Below, piece by piece: positions 36,330 through 47,803 of a stretch of DNA of 64,000 bases (position 1 is the stretch's first letter; every line of letters starts with the position of its first letter). Origin of the DNA: Blastomyces gilchristii SLH14081. Its lineage: Eukaryota > Ascomycota > Eurotiomycetes > Onygenales > Ajellomycetaceae. The position numbers were made by a program, and so were the translations under genes. The stretch lies in the NCBI RefSeq assembly GCF_000003855.2, contig NW_003101640.1, forward strand, positions 132,138-196,137, in the 5' to 3' direction. Under the pieces are notes generated by a model. It was not told the DNA's origin. It worked only from the letters and a program-made list of their open reading frames with translations, and searched no databases.

Positions 36330-37264
36330 AGTGCAATATTTTCATTGAATTTCACACTGTTAAATATAATAACTTCATCTTTTACAGAGTTTTATATTCT
36401 ATATATAATCTCACTATAATATTTAATTAAAATCACATATTTACTGTATTTAATGAACTTGTTGTGTTCTTTTTAAAAACTGTTTTTGAAAATGTAAATG
36501 CGAGATCTGACTGTCTGTAAGTTACTGCTGTGTAAAAACAACTTGTTTTCTCATATTTTATAGAAAGTCAGTGAGATTCAGTTCTTCAATTGAATAGTAT
36601 CTGGGAATAAAAGAGTGTTTATTGAGACTATATTAATATATAATATCACTGTAAACACATCTTCTACTCGTACCTGGATAAGTAAATTTACTTGTATTAT
36701 TATAGTATGAGCTTTTAAAATAATAATTTAAATGAACTATTCTGTTATATTATTCCGATTGAGAGTATAGAGTTGTATTAATTCTCATTTAACACTGAAT
36801 TCAATGAGAACTGTTCATATTTATTAATTGTTTATTTCAGCTACTTTATCAGAATATGAGAATATAACTTTTATATTTAAATTTCGGAGATATTTAATGT
36901 GAAAGTTAATAATATTTAATAACTAATTTTTATTCTTAAGAAAGTGAACAGTTTTATAATATATAATATTATTCACTATAAGAAATAGATATCTATATTC
37001 TTGAAGAGAAGAAGAGAAATTATCAAGAATACTGAAAAATTTACTATCATTTATAATATTAAAATACAGACAGATACTATAAGTATTTATTTTTATTATG
37101 AATATCTGTGAGATTCTTTTCTTAACTTTTATAATTTTACAGATTTTACAGAATGATATGTCTGTGTCTCTCTTGATTATAATGTCAGAAGTAAAGTTTT
37201 TTATCAATTATTAAATATCAGCAATATTCAGATATTCTAGATAAACATATCATATAAAAAATAT
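36330..37264 (-). pseudogene. copia integrase remnant
   Basis: The open stretch 36923-37207 (94 codons) carries the end of the HHCC zinc domain (FCKICK) and the start of the integrase core: a CLYFNII block where copia has a catalytic Asp, then SSSLQEYRYLFLIVNN. Downstream, at about 36360-36560, the C-terminal piece has RSRIYIFKN and KYSKYVILIKYYSE blocks, typical of the region after the copia core. Transition damage includes Asp-to-Asn at both expected acidic positions. Confidence 0.85.
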
Positions 37265-38022
37265 ATTTGTATATTATTATTATTATTATTATTCTTTTAT
37301 TATAGATGTATGCTTTCAGAGACTATGATATCTATCTGAAAACTTTTAGTTCTCAGAGTTGTTTCAATATCTATAAAGCTAACTATTATACATTTATCAA
37401 TTTCAGATATGTAAAATCAGAAAATTTCAGCTCAGAATATAAAAATTATTTATAAATTACAGTATTTTAATACCTTTTAATACTTTGAAATCATTCAGAA
37501 ATAACATGATAAAAAAAAAGAGAATAAAGTCTCAAAGATAGATACATTAAATAAGTAGATAAAAAAGAACAGAAAAGAAAAAGTAAAGAGAGACTATAAT
37601 AAAATAAAAATATTCAAAGATAGTATATAGCTATTTTAACAGACTATATCTGATTAATTTTCATCTTTTCATATTCAGACATTTCTGAATTCAGTTATTT
37701 TCTTGTAACTTCTTGAGTTTCTGATAGAAAGTTTACTAAGTATTTAATTTCTGTCTTAGTTAAGAATAAGAATTATATATTTAATTAATTTAAATCATAC
37801 TTCTCTTTTAATCTTGCCCTGAGACTATTGTATAATACACAATGTATTACAATATACTCAGACCCAGTCATTTGAATTGCAGAATGAGCCATTCTGTTAA
37901 ATCAAATNNNNNNNNNNNNNNNNNNNNNNNNNNNNNNNNNNNNNNNNNNNNNNNNNNNNNNNNNNNNNNNNNNNNNNNNNNNNNNNNNNNNNNNNNNNNN
38001 NNNNNNNTTTCTTTCTGTCAGC
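37265..38022 (-). mobile_element. LINE-4, 3' end (with assembly gap)
   Basis: A (ATT)n tail at 37265-37292, then the LINE 3' UTR and ORF2 C-terminus up to the gap at 37908. The 15 bases after the gap (38008-38022) still match the LINE (compare 10452-10475), so the gap replaces a few hundred bases of the same element. Gypsy E inserted at 38023. Confidence 0.8.
37908..38007. other. assembly gap, 100 N
   Basis: Exactly 100 N, the convention for a gap of unknown size. Judging from the LINE on both sides, a few hundred bases of LINE-4 are missing. The ORF spanning it is meaningless. Confidence 0.98.
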
Positions 38023-38282
38023 TGTAAGAATAAAGTACTCGCAGGCGATTTTTCAGATGTTTGCAGCTTGATGTGATATGTACTGATAGCTACTAGAAGT
38101 GTTCACAGTTGAAAGATAAAATGTAGAAAATTAAATGTATAATAGTATTAAAGCTGAGTTATGAATAGTATTCACATACTTCAGTCTATATAGTTGTGTG
38201 TAGACAAGAGATGCTAACTCTATTAATTACATAAGAGATAGAAATATAGATAAAGAGTCTGTAAGAAGTGAGATTTCTTACA
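38023..38282 (-). repeat. 3' LTR of gypsy E
   Basis: About 260 bp. Read on the minus strand it starts TGTAAGAAAT and ends TTCTTACA. It aligns along its length with 56626-56883 on the plus strand. Confidence 0.82.
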
Positions 38283-40150
38283 TACTTCTCTCTCTCTAAG
38301 ACTTTATTTACAAAGTCTTTTACTGAGTAATTTCATAGAATCAGACTTAGCACTGCAGTAATACTTACTAAAAATTTTTCATCTCTATAAAAAATCTTAG
38401 TGAGGAAAAATCCCTTATTACTGTGAAGAGAAAAGAGTCTGTCACTCAGTTTCTTATTCTATAAGATTCTTTATAACCTGTAGATCTTTCTCTGATTATT
38501 ATACAGATTGATCTCACATCTTTTATACAGAAGAGTTTCAGTTGACTCTCAACTATTTCTGTAAGATTCTCATGTAATTATTATATAGATTTATTTCACA
38601 TCTTTCAATCTAAAGAGTTTCAGTTAATCTTCAATTATTTTTTCATGAGATTCTTATGCGACTGCTATATAAATTCATTTCACAGATAAATTACTTTCTG
38701 TGATATTATTCTTATTAAAGAGAAGTATTCATAAGTTAATCTTTTACTTATTCTTATAAATCATTATTCTTTAACACAGTAGAGTTGTAAGAAATTTTTA
38801 ATTCTTTTATTAACTCTGTAGAATTGTAGAATCAAGATGTTCACAGTCTATAATCACTCTTTATAGTTATATAGAAAGATTCAGATCTATGATTTATAAT
38901 CACTCTTTATTTACTAAATTAATCTGACTATTTTGCAGAATTATTCATACTGTAGATAAATCTCTCTAGAGTAGTATAAATACTTCAGATCTATCTATAG
39001 AATCTTATCTTCTTTTCTCTTTTTCTATAACAGCTCTTATTCTTACAAACTATGAGTATTTTTATTCATTTATAAAGTATTTTCACTCAGATAATAGAGA
39101 GAGAGTGTTTCTAACAATATCTGTATATTAATTCAAGAACTTCTCAAGAATAAAAAATTTTCTTATTTTCAATATCTTTATAAATAATGTCTGACTGCTA
39201 CTGAGCTTCTTATAAGTATTTCTATAATATTTCTGATTGCTTTCTACTAACTGATGTTATAGAAGCACTGTTACTTATAATAGTATCTTTATCTTTCTCA
39301 GTCTTATCACTGCATCTGATCTTCAGATCAGTAATTAACTCTGTGTTTTTTTCAGATCAGCTTCTGACTCTTAGTAGTACAGTTTTACTCTTTACTATAA
39401 GTCTCTCTGTAAGTGATTTCTTATAGACTCTAGCTAACAGTTTCTGTAAAGCTCTTTATACTATTAGTGTTCTCTGCAGCTCTGCAGGCCTGTGATCATC
39501 TTTTCTCTACTCACATTATTACTGATCAGATATATGTAAATATATGTAAATTCTTTATCAACAGTTCTCACACTGCAGTGCATTTCTAAAATTCTGATAT
39601 TAATAGAAGATGAGTCTTTGAGTACCTGTAAGATAATTAAGATAATGTAAATACTATGAATTTATAATAAAAGTTAATCTGAGTACATAAGCTCTCTCTC
39701 TGTGTCTCAATGATTTCTGAGCTGAATACTTCAGCATAACTGAGAAAGTGAACACAGCTTTGCAAGAAGTATCTGATAATATATATAGATAATCAGCTCT
39801 CAAGGTTCTACTGCAACTGTATATTCTCTGATATCTGACTTTCTTAATGTCTATGTGTTTTCAGCAGCTTTGCTATTAAATATAATAATTATCTGTATTA
39901 TAGATATAATACTCTCTACTTCTTTAAAGAAGAGAATTGATAATTGCAGAGAAGTAAAGTGTTATAAGTAATAAGAATATAAATATAAGTGTTCTTTATT
40001 TTTTCTTTATTAATTACTAAATTGTGTTTATAGCTTAATCTTTATTTTTATTATTTTTTAGTTTAATAATAATATGATTTCTTCTTCTTTTTATATATAC
40101 TGCAAACTGTTCATTCTAGTGAAAACTTATCATTTTTATAGACTAAGATT
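38283..40150 (-). other. gypsy E region between chromodomain and 3' LTR, unassigned
   Basis: About 1.9 kb, unusually long for the stretch between a chromodomain and the LTR. It contains two and a half tandem units of about 84 bp (38490-38700), each with the core AGAGTTTCAGTTRA. Neither strand gives a recognisable protein. A poly-A-rich stretch on the minus strand lies at 39980-40110. It could hold an extra gene, an unrecognised insert or a long 3' UTR. Confidence 0.45.
38490..38700. repeat. tandem repeat, about 84-bp unit, 2.5 copies
   Basis: Units begin near 38494, 38572 and 38652. They share the order TTATTATACAGATT, TCACATCTTT, AGAGTTTCAGTT, CAACTATTT with transitions between copies. Confidence 0.75.
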
Positions 40151-40430
40151 TGTAAATAACAGTGTTAATATCTTTATTATAATTAAGTTCTTACTGAAGA
40201 CTGTATTATTCTGACTTATCAGAATTCATGATAAAAAAGTCATGTCTCAGCTTTTACAGATATCTTATCTACTCAGATAATTCTCAAGTGAATTTATTCA
40301 TTTTATCAGAATACTCTTATCACTGAATCTTGGATCAGAGCTTATAATCTGACTTCTCTGAGTTAATAATCTCTTTAATCTGACATTCTCTTTCACTCTC
40401 TAGTACTTAATAAACAGAGTGATGAGTCAC
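40151..40430 (-). pseudogene. gypsy E chromodomain
   Basis: Read on the minus strand: ECQIKEIINSEKS, then Y/W-rich residues, then EYSDKMNKFTWEL, matching the chromodomain pattern EVEKIL, YLVKWKGY, TWEP. Trp codons are partly TGA. It sits directly downstream of the integrase C-terminal HISLL motif (about 41000), from which the MITE at 40431 separates it. Confidence 0.75.
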
Positions 40431-40935
40431 TAGACTGACTGTGTAACCGTGTCTGAGATTAGAACTAGAATATTTGATAGTCTTATTATCAATTTAACTG
40501 ATTTCATTACACGGTTTTAAGATTATATAGTAGTCTTATACTGTCTCAGTGAGACTTACTGTCTACTCTTATCATATTTTTCAAATGAGATCATGATTTT
40601 CACTTCTTAATTTAAATTACATTTATTGTTTTAAATGAGTTTAAATCTCATTTGAGTGTTATCAAAAAGTGTTACTTTTTAAAAAATTAAAAATAGTCTA
40701 AAAAAACCTTAAAATGTCTAAAAATAGTTACTTTATGCCAAGAATGAGACTAAATGAGATTAAATGAAATCACTTTCTTATTTTTTCTAAGTCATAATCT
40801 CATTTTGAGATTTGATATATAGTCACTTTGCATGTTTTTTTAATGATTAGTCCCAGCGGGATTCACGCTAAGAGATGTATGAAATCAGATTAAATGAAAT
40901 CAAATGTCAAATTCATGATCCCGGCAGCCAGTCTA
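40431..40935 (-). mobile_element. hAT-derived MITE (copy 3)
   Basis: 505 bp with TAGACTGACT at the left and GCCAGTCTA at the right. Flanks are TGAGTCAC (40423-40430) and TGAGTTAC (40936-40943), one C/T difference. The right-hand 100 bases are the least mutated of the three MITE copies. It inserted between the integrase and chromodomain of gypsy E. Confidence 0.88.
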
Positions 40936-40943
40936 TGAGTTAC

Positions 40944-41325
40944 AGAATTCTCTTTTAAGAATTCCTTATATTTACAAAGTAAAGAGATATGAAAAATATT
41001 ATATATCTGTAACTCAGATAACAGTTTTAATCTATAGAACTATAAGCTAACTTTCTTCATAATCTTATAAGACTCTATCTATAAGAGATTTAGCTTCTTA
41101 CTAGATATCTGTATAATAATATTTTTCAGACTCAGTCAGACTCTATTATCTTTCTTAAAACTCTTTATAATATGCTTAGAGTTACAGTATCTCTTTTAAT
41201 ACTCTTAAGTCTGTCTCAAGAATTTGCAGGCTTTCTCTCAGATATTCTAAATTCTCTCAGTCTGTTTACAGACATTATCACACTCTATAGTGTGTTCTTA
41301 CAAGTTTATCAAGATTATTCACAGA
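40944..41325 (-). pseudogene. gypsy E integrase C-terminal domain
   Basis: On the minus strand the segment near 40960-41160 reads LKNIIIQISSKKL, then YKIMKKVS, then FYRLKLLSELQIYNIFHISLL. This is the GPF...YRL.LP...IHPVFHVSLL pattern that closes gypsy integrases. The frame is interrupted by TGA/TAA codons. Confidence 0.82.
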
Positions 41326-41338
41326 TAAGTCTCAGTAA

Positions 41339-41712
41339 TTATTATTATTATTATTCTTCTTTCATTATACTTATATACAAGCGGAGCTTATAATGAGTTC
41401 TTGCACGATGTTAAATACAGGCCAAGTGTTGATTATACAGAAGGAAATACAGGTGTTAAGATCATGTCAAGATAACAAGAATATAGGAAAATACAAGAAG
41501 TGATAATTAGATACATGTGATAATAACTTCTCAGCTCAGAAATATAGAGCGATTTATTGAAGCAATTTATACACCTCTGTATTTGTATTAGAAACCGGAG
41601 TGCTTTAGTTCCGGATTTAATATATTCTCTGCGGGTTTCGAACTCACACGTCTTGATTTTCCATGTCAAGGTACTACTGAGTGACTGTATTACCATTCAG
41701 CTACCGGGGCAT
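41339..41712 (-). mobile_element. SINE-II, copy 1
   Basis: About 374 bp, read on the minus strand. It has a tRNA-like head (GCCCCGGTAGCTGAATGG, box B GAGTTCGAAACCC near 41630), a body, and a 3' end ATAATGAAAG followed by AAT repeats at 41339-41356. It is flanked by an 11-13-bp imperfect duplication AGTCTCAGTA (41328-41338, 41713-41723). A second copy is at 56057-56431, about 85-90% similar by eye. The gypsy E integrase continues on both sides. Confidence 0.88.
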
Positions 41713-41723
41713 AGTCTCAGTAG

Positions 41724-42027
41724 TATCTTAAAGAGAGTTTTATCTGTACTGACATACTTTGAGTTGTTATATATAAACTCTGTAAGTAATAATTAAAGCA
41801 CTCAGTTATTCTGACTATAATTAACAAAGTATTATAGATACTATTTTAATATACTTATTAGATATTCTATCTGAGTATCTGTCTATTAATAAAAAGCTAT
41901 ACTTAAATCTTATAAGATCTTCAGTATAGTTATTAGATCAGAGCAAAACTTCTCTATAAAGTTTAATTTTCTATCTGAGATAATATTCACAGACAACTCA
42001 TATAACTGAATCATATTACAGATAAAG
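41724..42027 (-). pseudogene. gypsy E integrase core, 3' half
   Basis: The minus strand carries IISDRK near 41960-41990 (family ISDRG.QF), then SIAFYxQTDTQIE (family STAFHPQTDGQTER) near 41880-41910. The 5' half of the core continues at 43536 after LINE-3. Confidence 0.82.
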
Positions 42028-42040
42028 ATATAAGTTAAAT

Positions 42041-43522
42041 TATTATTATAATTATTCTTCAATTATAGATGTATACAGTCAGAGACTATGATATCTATCT
42101 AAGAACTTTTAGTTCTCAGAGTTTTTCTAATATCTAAAAAGTTAACTATTATACATGTATCAATTTAAGACATGTAAAATCAGAAAATTTTAGCTCAGAA
42201 TATAAAAACTCTTTACAAATTGCAGTATTTTAACATCTTTTAATACTTTGAAATCATTTGAAAATATCATGACAAAAGAAAAGAGAATAAAGTCTTAAAG
42301 ATAGACACATTAAATAGATAGATGAAAAAGAACAGAAAAGAAAAAGTAAAGTAAAGAGAGACTAGAAAAAGTAAAGTAAAGAGAGACTATAATAAAATAA
42401 AATTATAAAAAGATAGTATATAACTGTTTTAACAGACTATATCTGATCAATTTCTACCTGTTCATATTTAGATATTTCTGAATTCAGTTATTCTCTGTAG
42501 CTGCTTGAGTTTGTAATAGAAAGTCTATTAAGTATTTAATTCCTGTCTCAGTTGAGAATAAGAATCTTATATTTAATTAATTTAAATCATAGTTCTCTTT
42601 CAATCTGACTCTGAGATTATTATATAATACACAATACATTATAATATACTCAGGATTTTCATTTTCATTGCAGAATGAGCATTCTGTTGAATCAAATCTA
42701 TTATCAAATCTTTGTATATAAGATTTGAAATAATCATGTTCTAGTTTCAGCTGAATTATAGATGAGAATATTTTCTTTTTATATTTAATTACACAAGATT
42801 TTCACTTGAGTTTTGTTTCAAATCTTGAATAATGTATACTCTTCTTTTGTTTCTGCCAGCTTTCATTTCACTTGTCTAAATAAGATTCTTTTATCTTGCT
42901 CTTTATAAAAGATCAGAATATAATTTTTTGAATAGATCTGCTTAATTCTGAACCCTTTTTTATCACTGAATCAGTCAATTCATTGTCATGAATATTCATA
43001 TAAGCAGAAACTCAGTGCAGATAAATTATCACTTTTAATATTCTTCTCTTTTGAATTTTCATAACAGAATTTGAAATCAGTTCAAGATTCATTTAATCAT
43101 TATAAATCTGACTATTTCTAAGTCTTTTCAAAGCAGATTCACTATCAGAGAATATTAATGCCTCTTTCACACTATTTTCTCTTTTATGACATTTTATCTT
43201 AATAAGTTTGAAAGCTTTCACTATTATAAATAGTTCAGCATCAAAGATTTTAGATTCACAGCCTAAATTTCAGAAATCTGAGATAAAATTGATATTATCT
43301 TCAGTATAAGCAATATCTGCATCTAATCTGTTCAAACTCTCATTTTTTGAGTCATCTGAGTAAATCAGAATAGAGTCTTTTATATTAATTGTAGAGACCT
43401 TCTTTAAATGCTATTTATATTCTCTCTCTTTAGATAGTTCACTTATTTGTAAGTCTATGAGAGATTTCAGCTTTTCTCTTCAGAGAGATATCTTCTCATG
43501 ATCAATTTTCTTAACATTTAAT
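42041..43522 (-). mobile_element. LINE-3, 5'-truncated
   Basis: The LINE 3' tail, UTR and RNase H part of ORF2 only (compare 9675-11130 of LINE-1). It is bounded by the perfect 13-bp duplication ATATAAGTTAAAT (42028-42040, 43523-43535). A 25-bp tandem duplication in the UTR (about 42339-42388) is private to this copy. It inserted in the integrase core of gypsy E. Confidence 0.92.
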
Positions 43523-43535
43523 ATATAAGTTAAAT

Positions 43536-45397
43536 TCTTTAACTATAAGTTCTTATAAGTAAGTATAAAGTGTGTTATCTTGATAAAGTGATCTATCATT
43601 ATCAGTACACCGTCAAAGCAGATATTATATGTGTTCATACTTTCAGAGAGACTTATAAGAGTGTTTATTTCCAGCTATTCTCAAGATTTCTGTGAAATGA
43701 GTGGAGAAGTAAGTTCTTTATATAATCTGAACTGCACTATTTACAAACTCTGATAAATAGTGTAAGAATTCACTGTCTTCTTCACCAGCTCTTATATCTT
43801 CAGTCAGAAGTATTTTCTTATAAGTAACTTATAAGTTCTAGTATCTATAAAATAATCTGTTAGAGAAGAGTTTTAATACCTTTTAATAAGTTCTATATAT
43901 AGAAACTAATTTATAAGCATGTAAATTCAGCTCTCTCTTTATAAGAGATTATTAGAGTCTCTTTAATTCTTTATTTCTGCAGAGTTAATCTCTACTGTGA
44001 GTAGTTTCTTAATATACTGAGTATATTTATTCTGCAGTTACAGTTCCGACAATCTGAAGAGAAGATCTTATAAAGACTTATACTCTGTTTTTTCTTATAT
44101 CAGATCTTTCACAGTACTTCTTAAAGCCTGTAAACTCTTCAGATTATAGATACTCTCTCTGAGAATTCTTATAGAGATTTTCAGAGTATTGACTCTTAGT
44201 ATTATAGAGAGCAGTTATATAGACTTCTTCTCTCTCTCTCTTCTATTCTTTTATAAGAAATTGAGAGACTCTTCAGTCAATCTCTTTATAACACTTAATC
44301 TGAGTATTTTATAAAGTTTTTCTGCCTTCTCTAGTCTCTCTATATTCATTACTCTGATCTTCTTAACATAGTCAGATCTGTAAGAGAGATTATTCACTGA
44401 GTTTTTAGTTCTCTTAATATACTCTATCTTGAATCAAAGCTCACTCAGTTTCTAAGCTCAGTAAATCTACTGCTGTAAGAGTTTCTTGATTGAAGTAAAC
44501 TGTTATAAGCTGTTATAATTTTTTCTAACAGTAATTATTATTATAAGACTCTTAAAGTAGTAATACTAGTAATGAAAGAATTTCACTATTATAAGAAGCT
44601 TCTGATTATAAATATTATAGTTAATCTCTGTAAGTTGCATCTTCTGTAGACAAAAAATCACTCAATCTCAATTCTCATTTAACTGTAGTTATAAGAATAT
44701 TTCTGAAATTGTAAAGAAGAAGACATCTGTCTTCAATCTGATTAAGAGTAAGAAATCAAAGTGAAACAGTATTATTATATCTGTTAATATCTGTTTCAAT
44801 CTTATAAAGATCTTATAAGCTTCTGAGATAAGAAAGTTCTTACAGTTCTCTCTTATTAATAATCTTTTTATTCGTTATTTACAGAATAACTTCTTCTTAT
44901 TTTCACTCTTCAGCATGTATATAAGAATTAAGAAGATTCTTATAAATACAAAGATAAACTATCTATAGAAATTGATAAAACTCAGAAATATTTGAATCTT
45001 ATAAACACTAGTTCACTCTGATTATAATAGAATAATCTTAACTTATAAAGATTTCATCTGAATATCATCTATGATAATTACATATTCTAGGAAATTAATT
45101 CAGTAGATACTGAAGATGTACTTTATAAGCTTAATATACAGTTCTGTCTCATTTAAGACCTTTAATACAGTTTATATATACTCAGTATATTCTTTCTTCT
45201 TCACAGAGTACATCATCATATCATTCAGATATATTATCACGAAGACATTCAGATATGCATGAAGTGTTTTATTAATAAAAGACTGAAATACTGCAGAGAT
45301 ATTAGTGAAATCAAAAGATATTACTAGATATTCAAATAATCTCAGCACAGTTCTAAAGACAGTCTTTCATTTATCTTCAGACTGTATTCACAGCTGT
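43536..45397 (-). pseudogene. pol: gypsy E RT, RNase H and integrase core, 5' half
   Basis: The RT fragment at about 45370-45100 shows KTVFRTVLRLFEYLV, then FDFTN, then IIYLNDMMMYS (family VYLDDIL.YS), with one catalytic Asp now Asn. The connection and RNase H region lies at about 45000-44000 and is poorly readable. The integrase start at about 43600-43680 has GVLIMIDHFIKITHF (family DRFTKM). TGA replaces Trp at many places. Confidence 0.83.
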
Positions 45398-45432
45398 GTA
45401 TATATATTGATTCAAGGCTGTCAGAAATGAAT

Positions 45433-47169
45433 ATTTTTCAGATATTAAAAGAGCTAAAACAGACTGCTGGAATAAATTTCTTAAAGAAGTACAAGAAAAG
45501 AAAGTTTTAAAAGCTTTTAACTATACTAAAACAAGAAGTGTAGCAAAACTTCCAGTCTCAGAATATGAGTTTCAGAACAAATCATATACAGCAAACTTTT
45601 TTGAGAAAGAATGTCAAGCTTTCATGAGAATTCTCTTTCAAAACTTATCAGATTCAGATTCAGAGGAAGAGAATATATCACTTCTCAACTATATTGATGA
45701 AAATGACTGAGAATGGCCTGATCTTATATAAGATGAATTAGAGTCAGCTATCTTCTCAGGTTCAGTTAAAACTGCTGCAGAGCCTGATTCAATTAATTAC
45801 TTAATTATTCAAAATACATAGTTCTACTTAAAGAATGAATATTTTAAGCTCTTTTTTAATCTCTTGAAAAATAGATATCATTCTGAATGCTAAAGAGAAG
45901 TCACTGAAGTAATTCTTGCAAAACCTAATAGAAAAACTTCAATTTCTAAGTCATATTGAGTAATATCTCTATTGAACTGTCTAGAAAAGGTTTTAGAAAA
46001 GATAATAGCTACTCAACTATCTTTTATAAGCTCTATTAATAACTCTCTTTTATTCAGTGAATAAATGAAAGATAGAAAATAATGTTCTGTAATTAATACT
46101 GTTCTCTCAGTTGTTTATAATATATAAATAGCAAAGCATGAAGATCTGATCTCAGCTGCAGTTTTTATTGATATAAAAGAAGCATTTGAGCATATCTCAA
46201 AGTCAGAGTTAATTCAGACTTTGAAGATATTAAAACTGTCACTTTCTTTAATAAAATGAGTTAACTGTTTTAGATCTAAAAGAATCATACAACTTTTCTT
46301 TGATAGAATGAAATAAGATAAGACTGAGATAAAAATAGAAGTACTGTAAGAATCTTCAATCTCACTTATTTTATTTGCAATATACACAGCATATCTATTC
46401 AAAAATAGAAATATGAAAATAGTGCAATCTTCAAGTTATATAGATGATATTGATCTAGTCTACAGCTCAAAAACTATCAAAGAGAATTTGAAAGTGATTG
46501 AAAAAGCTGCAAAGAAAATCTTTGTTAGAGCAGATATTAATCAAATTCAATTTAATATGAATAAAACTGAGTTAATTCATTTCTTTTCTAGATTCAATGA
46601 GAAAGAACTATCTCTGACTCTTTTAAATAGAGAGATTAAACCCAGTTTAAATGTCAAATGATTAGAAGTATGATTAAACTTCAAGTTGAATTTTAAATAT
46701 CATATTCAACAAAGAACTGTCAAGGCAGAAATACTATTAAACAACATAATCAGACTATCAAATATAGAGAGAGGTCTATTCTTTCAGGCTATGAAACAGT
46801 TATATATAGCCTGTATTATCTCAGAAGCTGATTATGAAGTTCAAGTTTAATGAAATAATCAAGGAAATTTCACTGAACTGTTTCAAAGTCTGTAAAACAG
46901 AGCTTTAAGAAGAATTCTGAGAGCATTCAAATCATCTTCTATTAAAGGAATGAAAATTGAAGCTTCAATTCTCTCTTCTGCTATTAGATTTGAAAAGATC
47001 TATATGAACTATACTCTGAGAGTTATAAAGATGAGCTTAAATTATATAATCAGAGAAAGAGTATCTTCTTCATTTTTATCAATTAACTCTGGAAATGAAC
47101 TGAATTGAAATAGATTTCTTAATTGAAATGAAAATAATTTTTCAAAGAAAATGTCTTCTCAACTGTACA
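45433..47169 (+). pseudogene. LINE-5 ORF2, reverse transcriptase
   Basis: One frame is readable over most of the length, with stops chiefly at former Trp, Arg and Gln codons. Landmarks: AEPDSINYLIIQN (about 45778-45816), AVFIDIKEAF (about 46159-46190), and the catalytic YIDDIDLVYSS box (about 46438-46470) with both Asp kept. The stretch 46413-46661 is open for 82 codons. It continues, after the 5.8-kb hAT-3, at 52964. A non-LTR RT of this type copies the element RNA at the target nick. Confidence 0.9.
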
Positions 47170-47547
47170 GACTATGCTAGACTGACCGTGTGACCGTGTC
47201 TGGGACCAGGACCAAACTTTACAGTTGTCACATTGCCTAAAAGCATTACTTCTGGTCATGATTTGTGTTCATCACATTGATTTCAAATCACATTATTTCA
47301 AATATTAAAGATTTCAGATTCACTTTTCAAATAAAAATCTAGTCTCAGATAAAGAATATGTTTGAATTCTTAGTCACATTTTCATTCTGATCTCATTATT
47401 GAGAATGGCATCAAATAAGATCATAAAATCATTTCTCACTTACATAATATCATAACATAGTGCTCATTTGTTGAAAATTCAACAGAGAGTGTTATCAAAT
47501 ATTATTACTTTTCTGAACACAGATCATAATTCATATAATTTTAATTA

Positions 47548-47680
47548 TGAAAAAAACATAAAATACAAAAAAAAACAAAAAATATAAAACAAAATAAACA
47601 CAAGAAAAAATCACAATAAAAAAAAAAAAAAAAGAAAAGAAAAAGAAAAAAACAAAAAATAAAAATAAAAAAAAATCAAG
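47548..47680. repeat. A-rich low-complexity tract in hAT-3
   Basis: Runs of A broken by C, T and G, the counterpart of 20137-20305. Confidence 0.9.
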
Positions 47681-47803
47681 ATTGCAGAGTCACAGCATTT
47701 TCAAAATACTCACTTCTCAGAGTCTTTGCAATGTTCATCATCAATCATGTATTTCTCATGATGAGAATAACATGGCTGTGATAAGTCATTGTCTTAATAT
47801 TAT

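Larger units (their letters stand above)
34079..37264 (-). mobile_element. Ty1/copia retrotransposon (partial) with MITE insert
   Basis: Copia order on the minus strand: integrase (about 37264-36330), then RT and RNase H (35810-34079). A MITE inserted at 35819-36321. The element is cut at both ends by LINEs, and no LTR is seen. It is the only copia element in the window. Confidence 0.85.
38023..45397 (-). mobile_element. Ty3/gypsy chromovirus E (5' part outside)
   Basis: A minus-strand element with its 3' LTR at 38023-38282 and a chromodomain near 40200-40430. The integrase is split by a SINE and LINE-3. RT remnants run up to 45397, where LINE-5 and then gypsy G interrupt. Its upstream half should lie beyond the right edge of the window, after gypsy G. 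Confidence 0.85.

Noticed and set aside
37842..38027. Open frame spanning the first assembly gap
   Set aside because: It is built from N bases. The second such frame, 49779-50000, is rejected for the same reason.
38490..38700. CRISPR array
   Set aside because: Long units of about 84 bp without distinct spacers, in a eukaryotic transposon; an ordinary tandem repeat.
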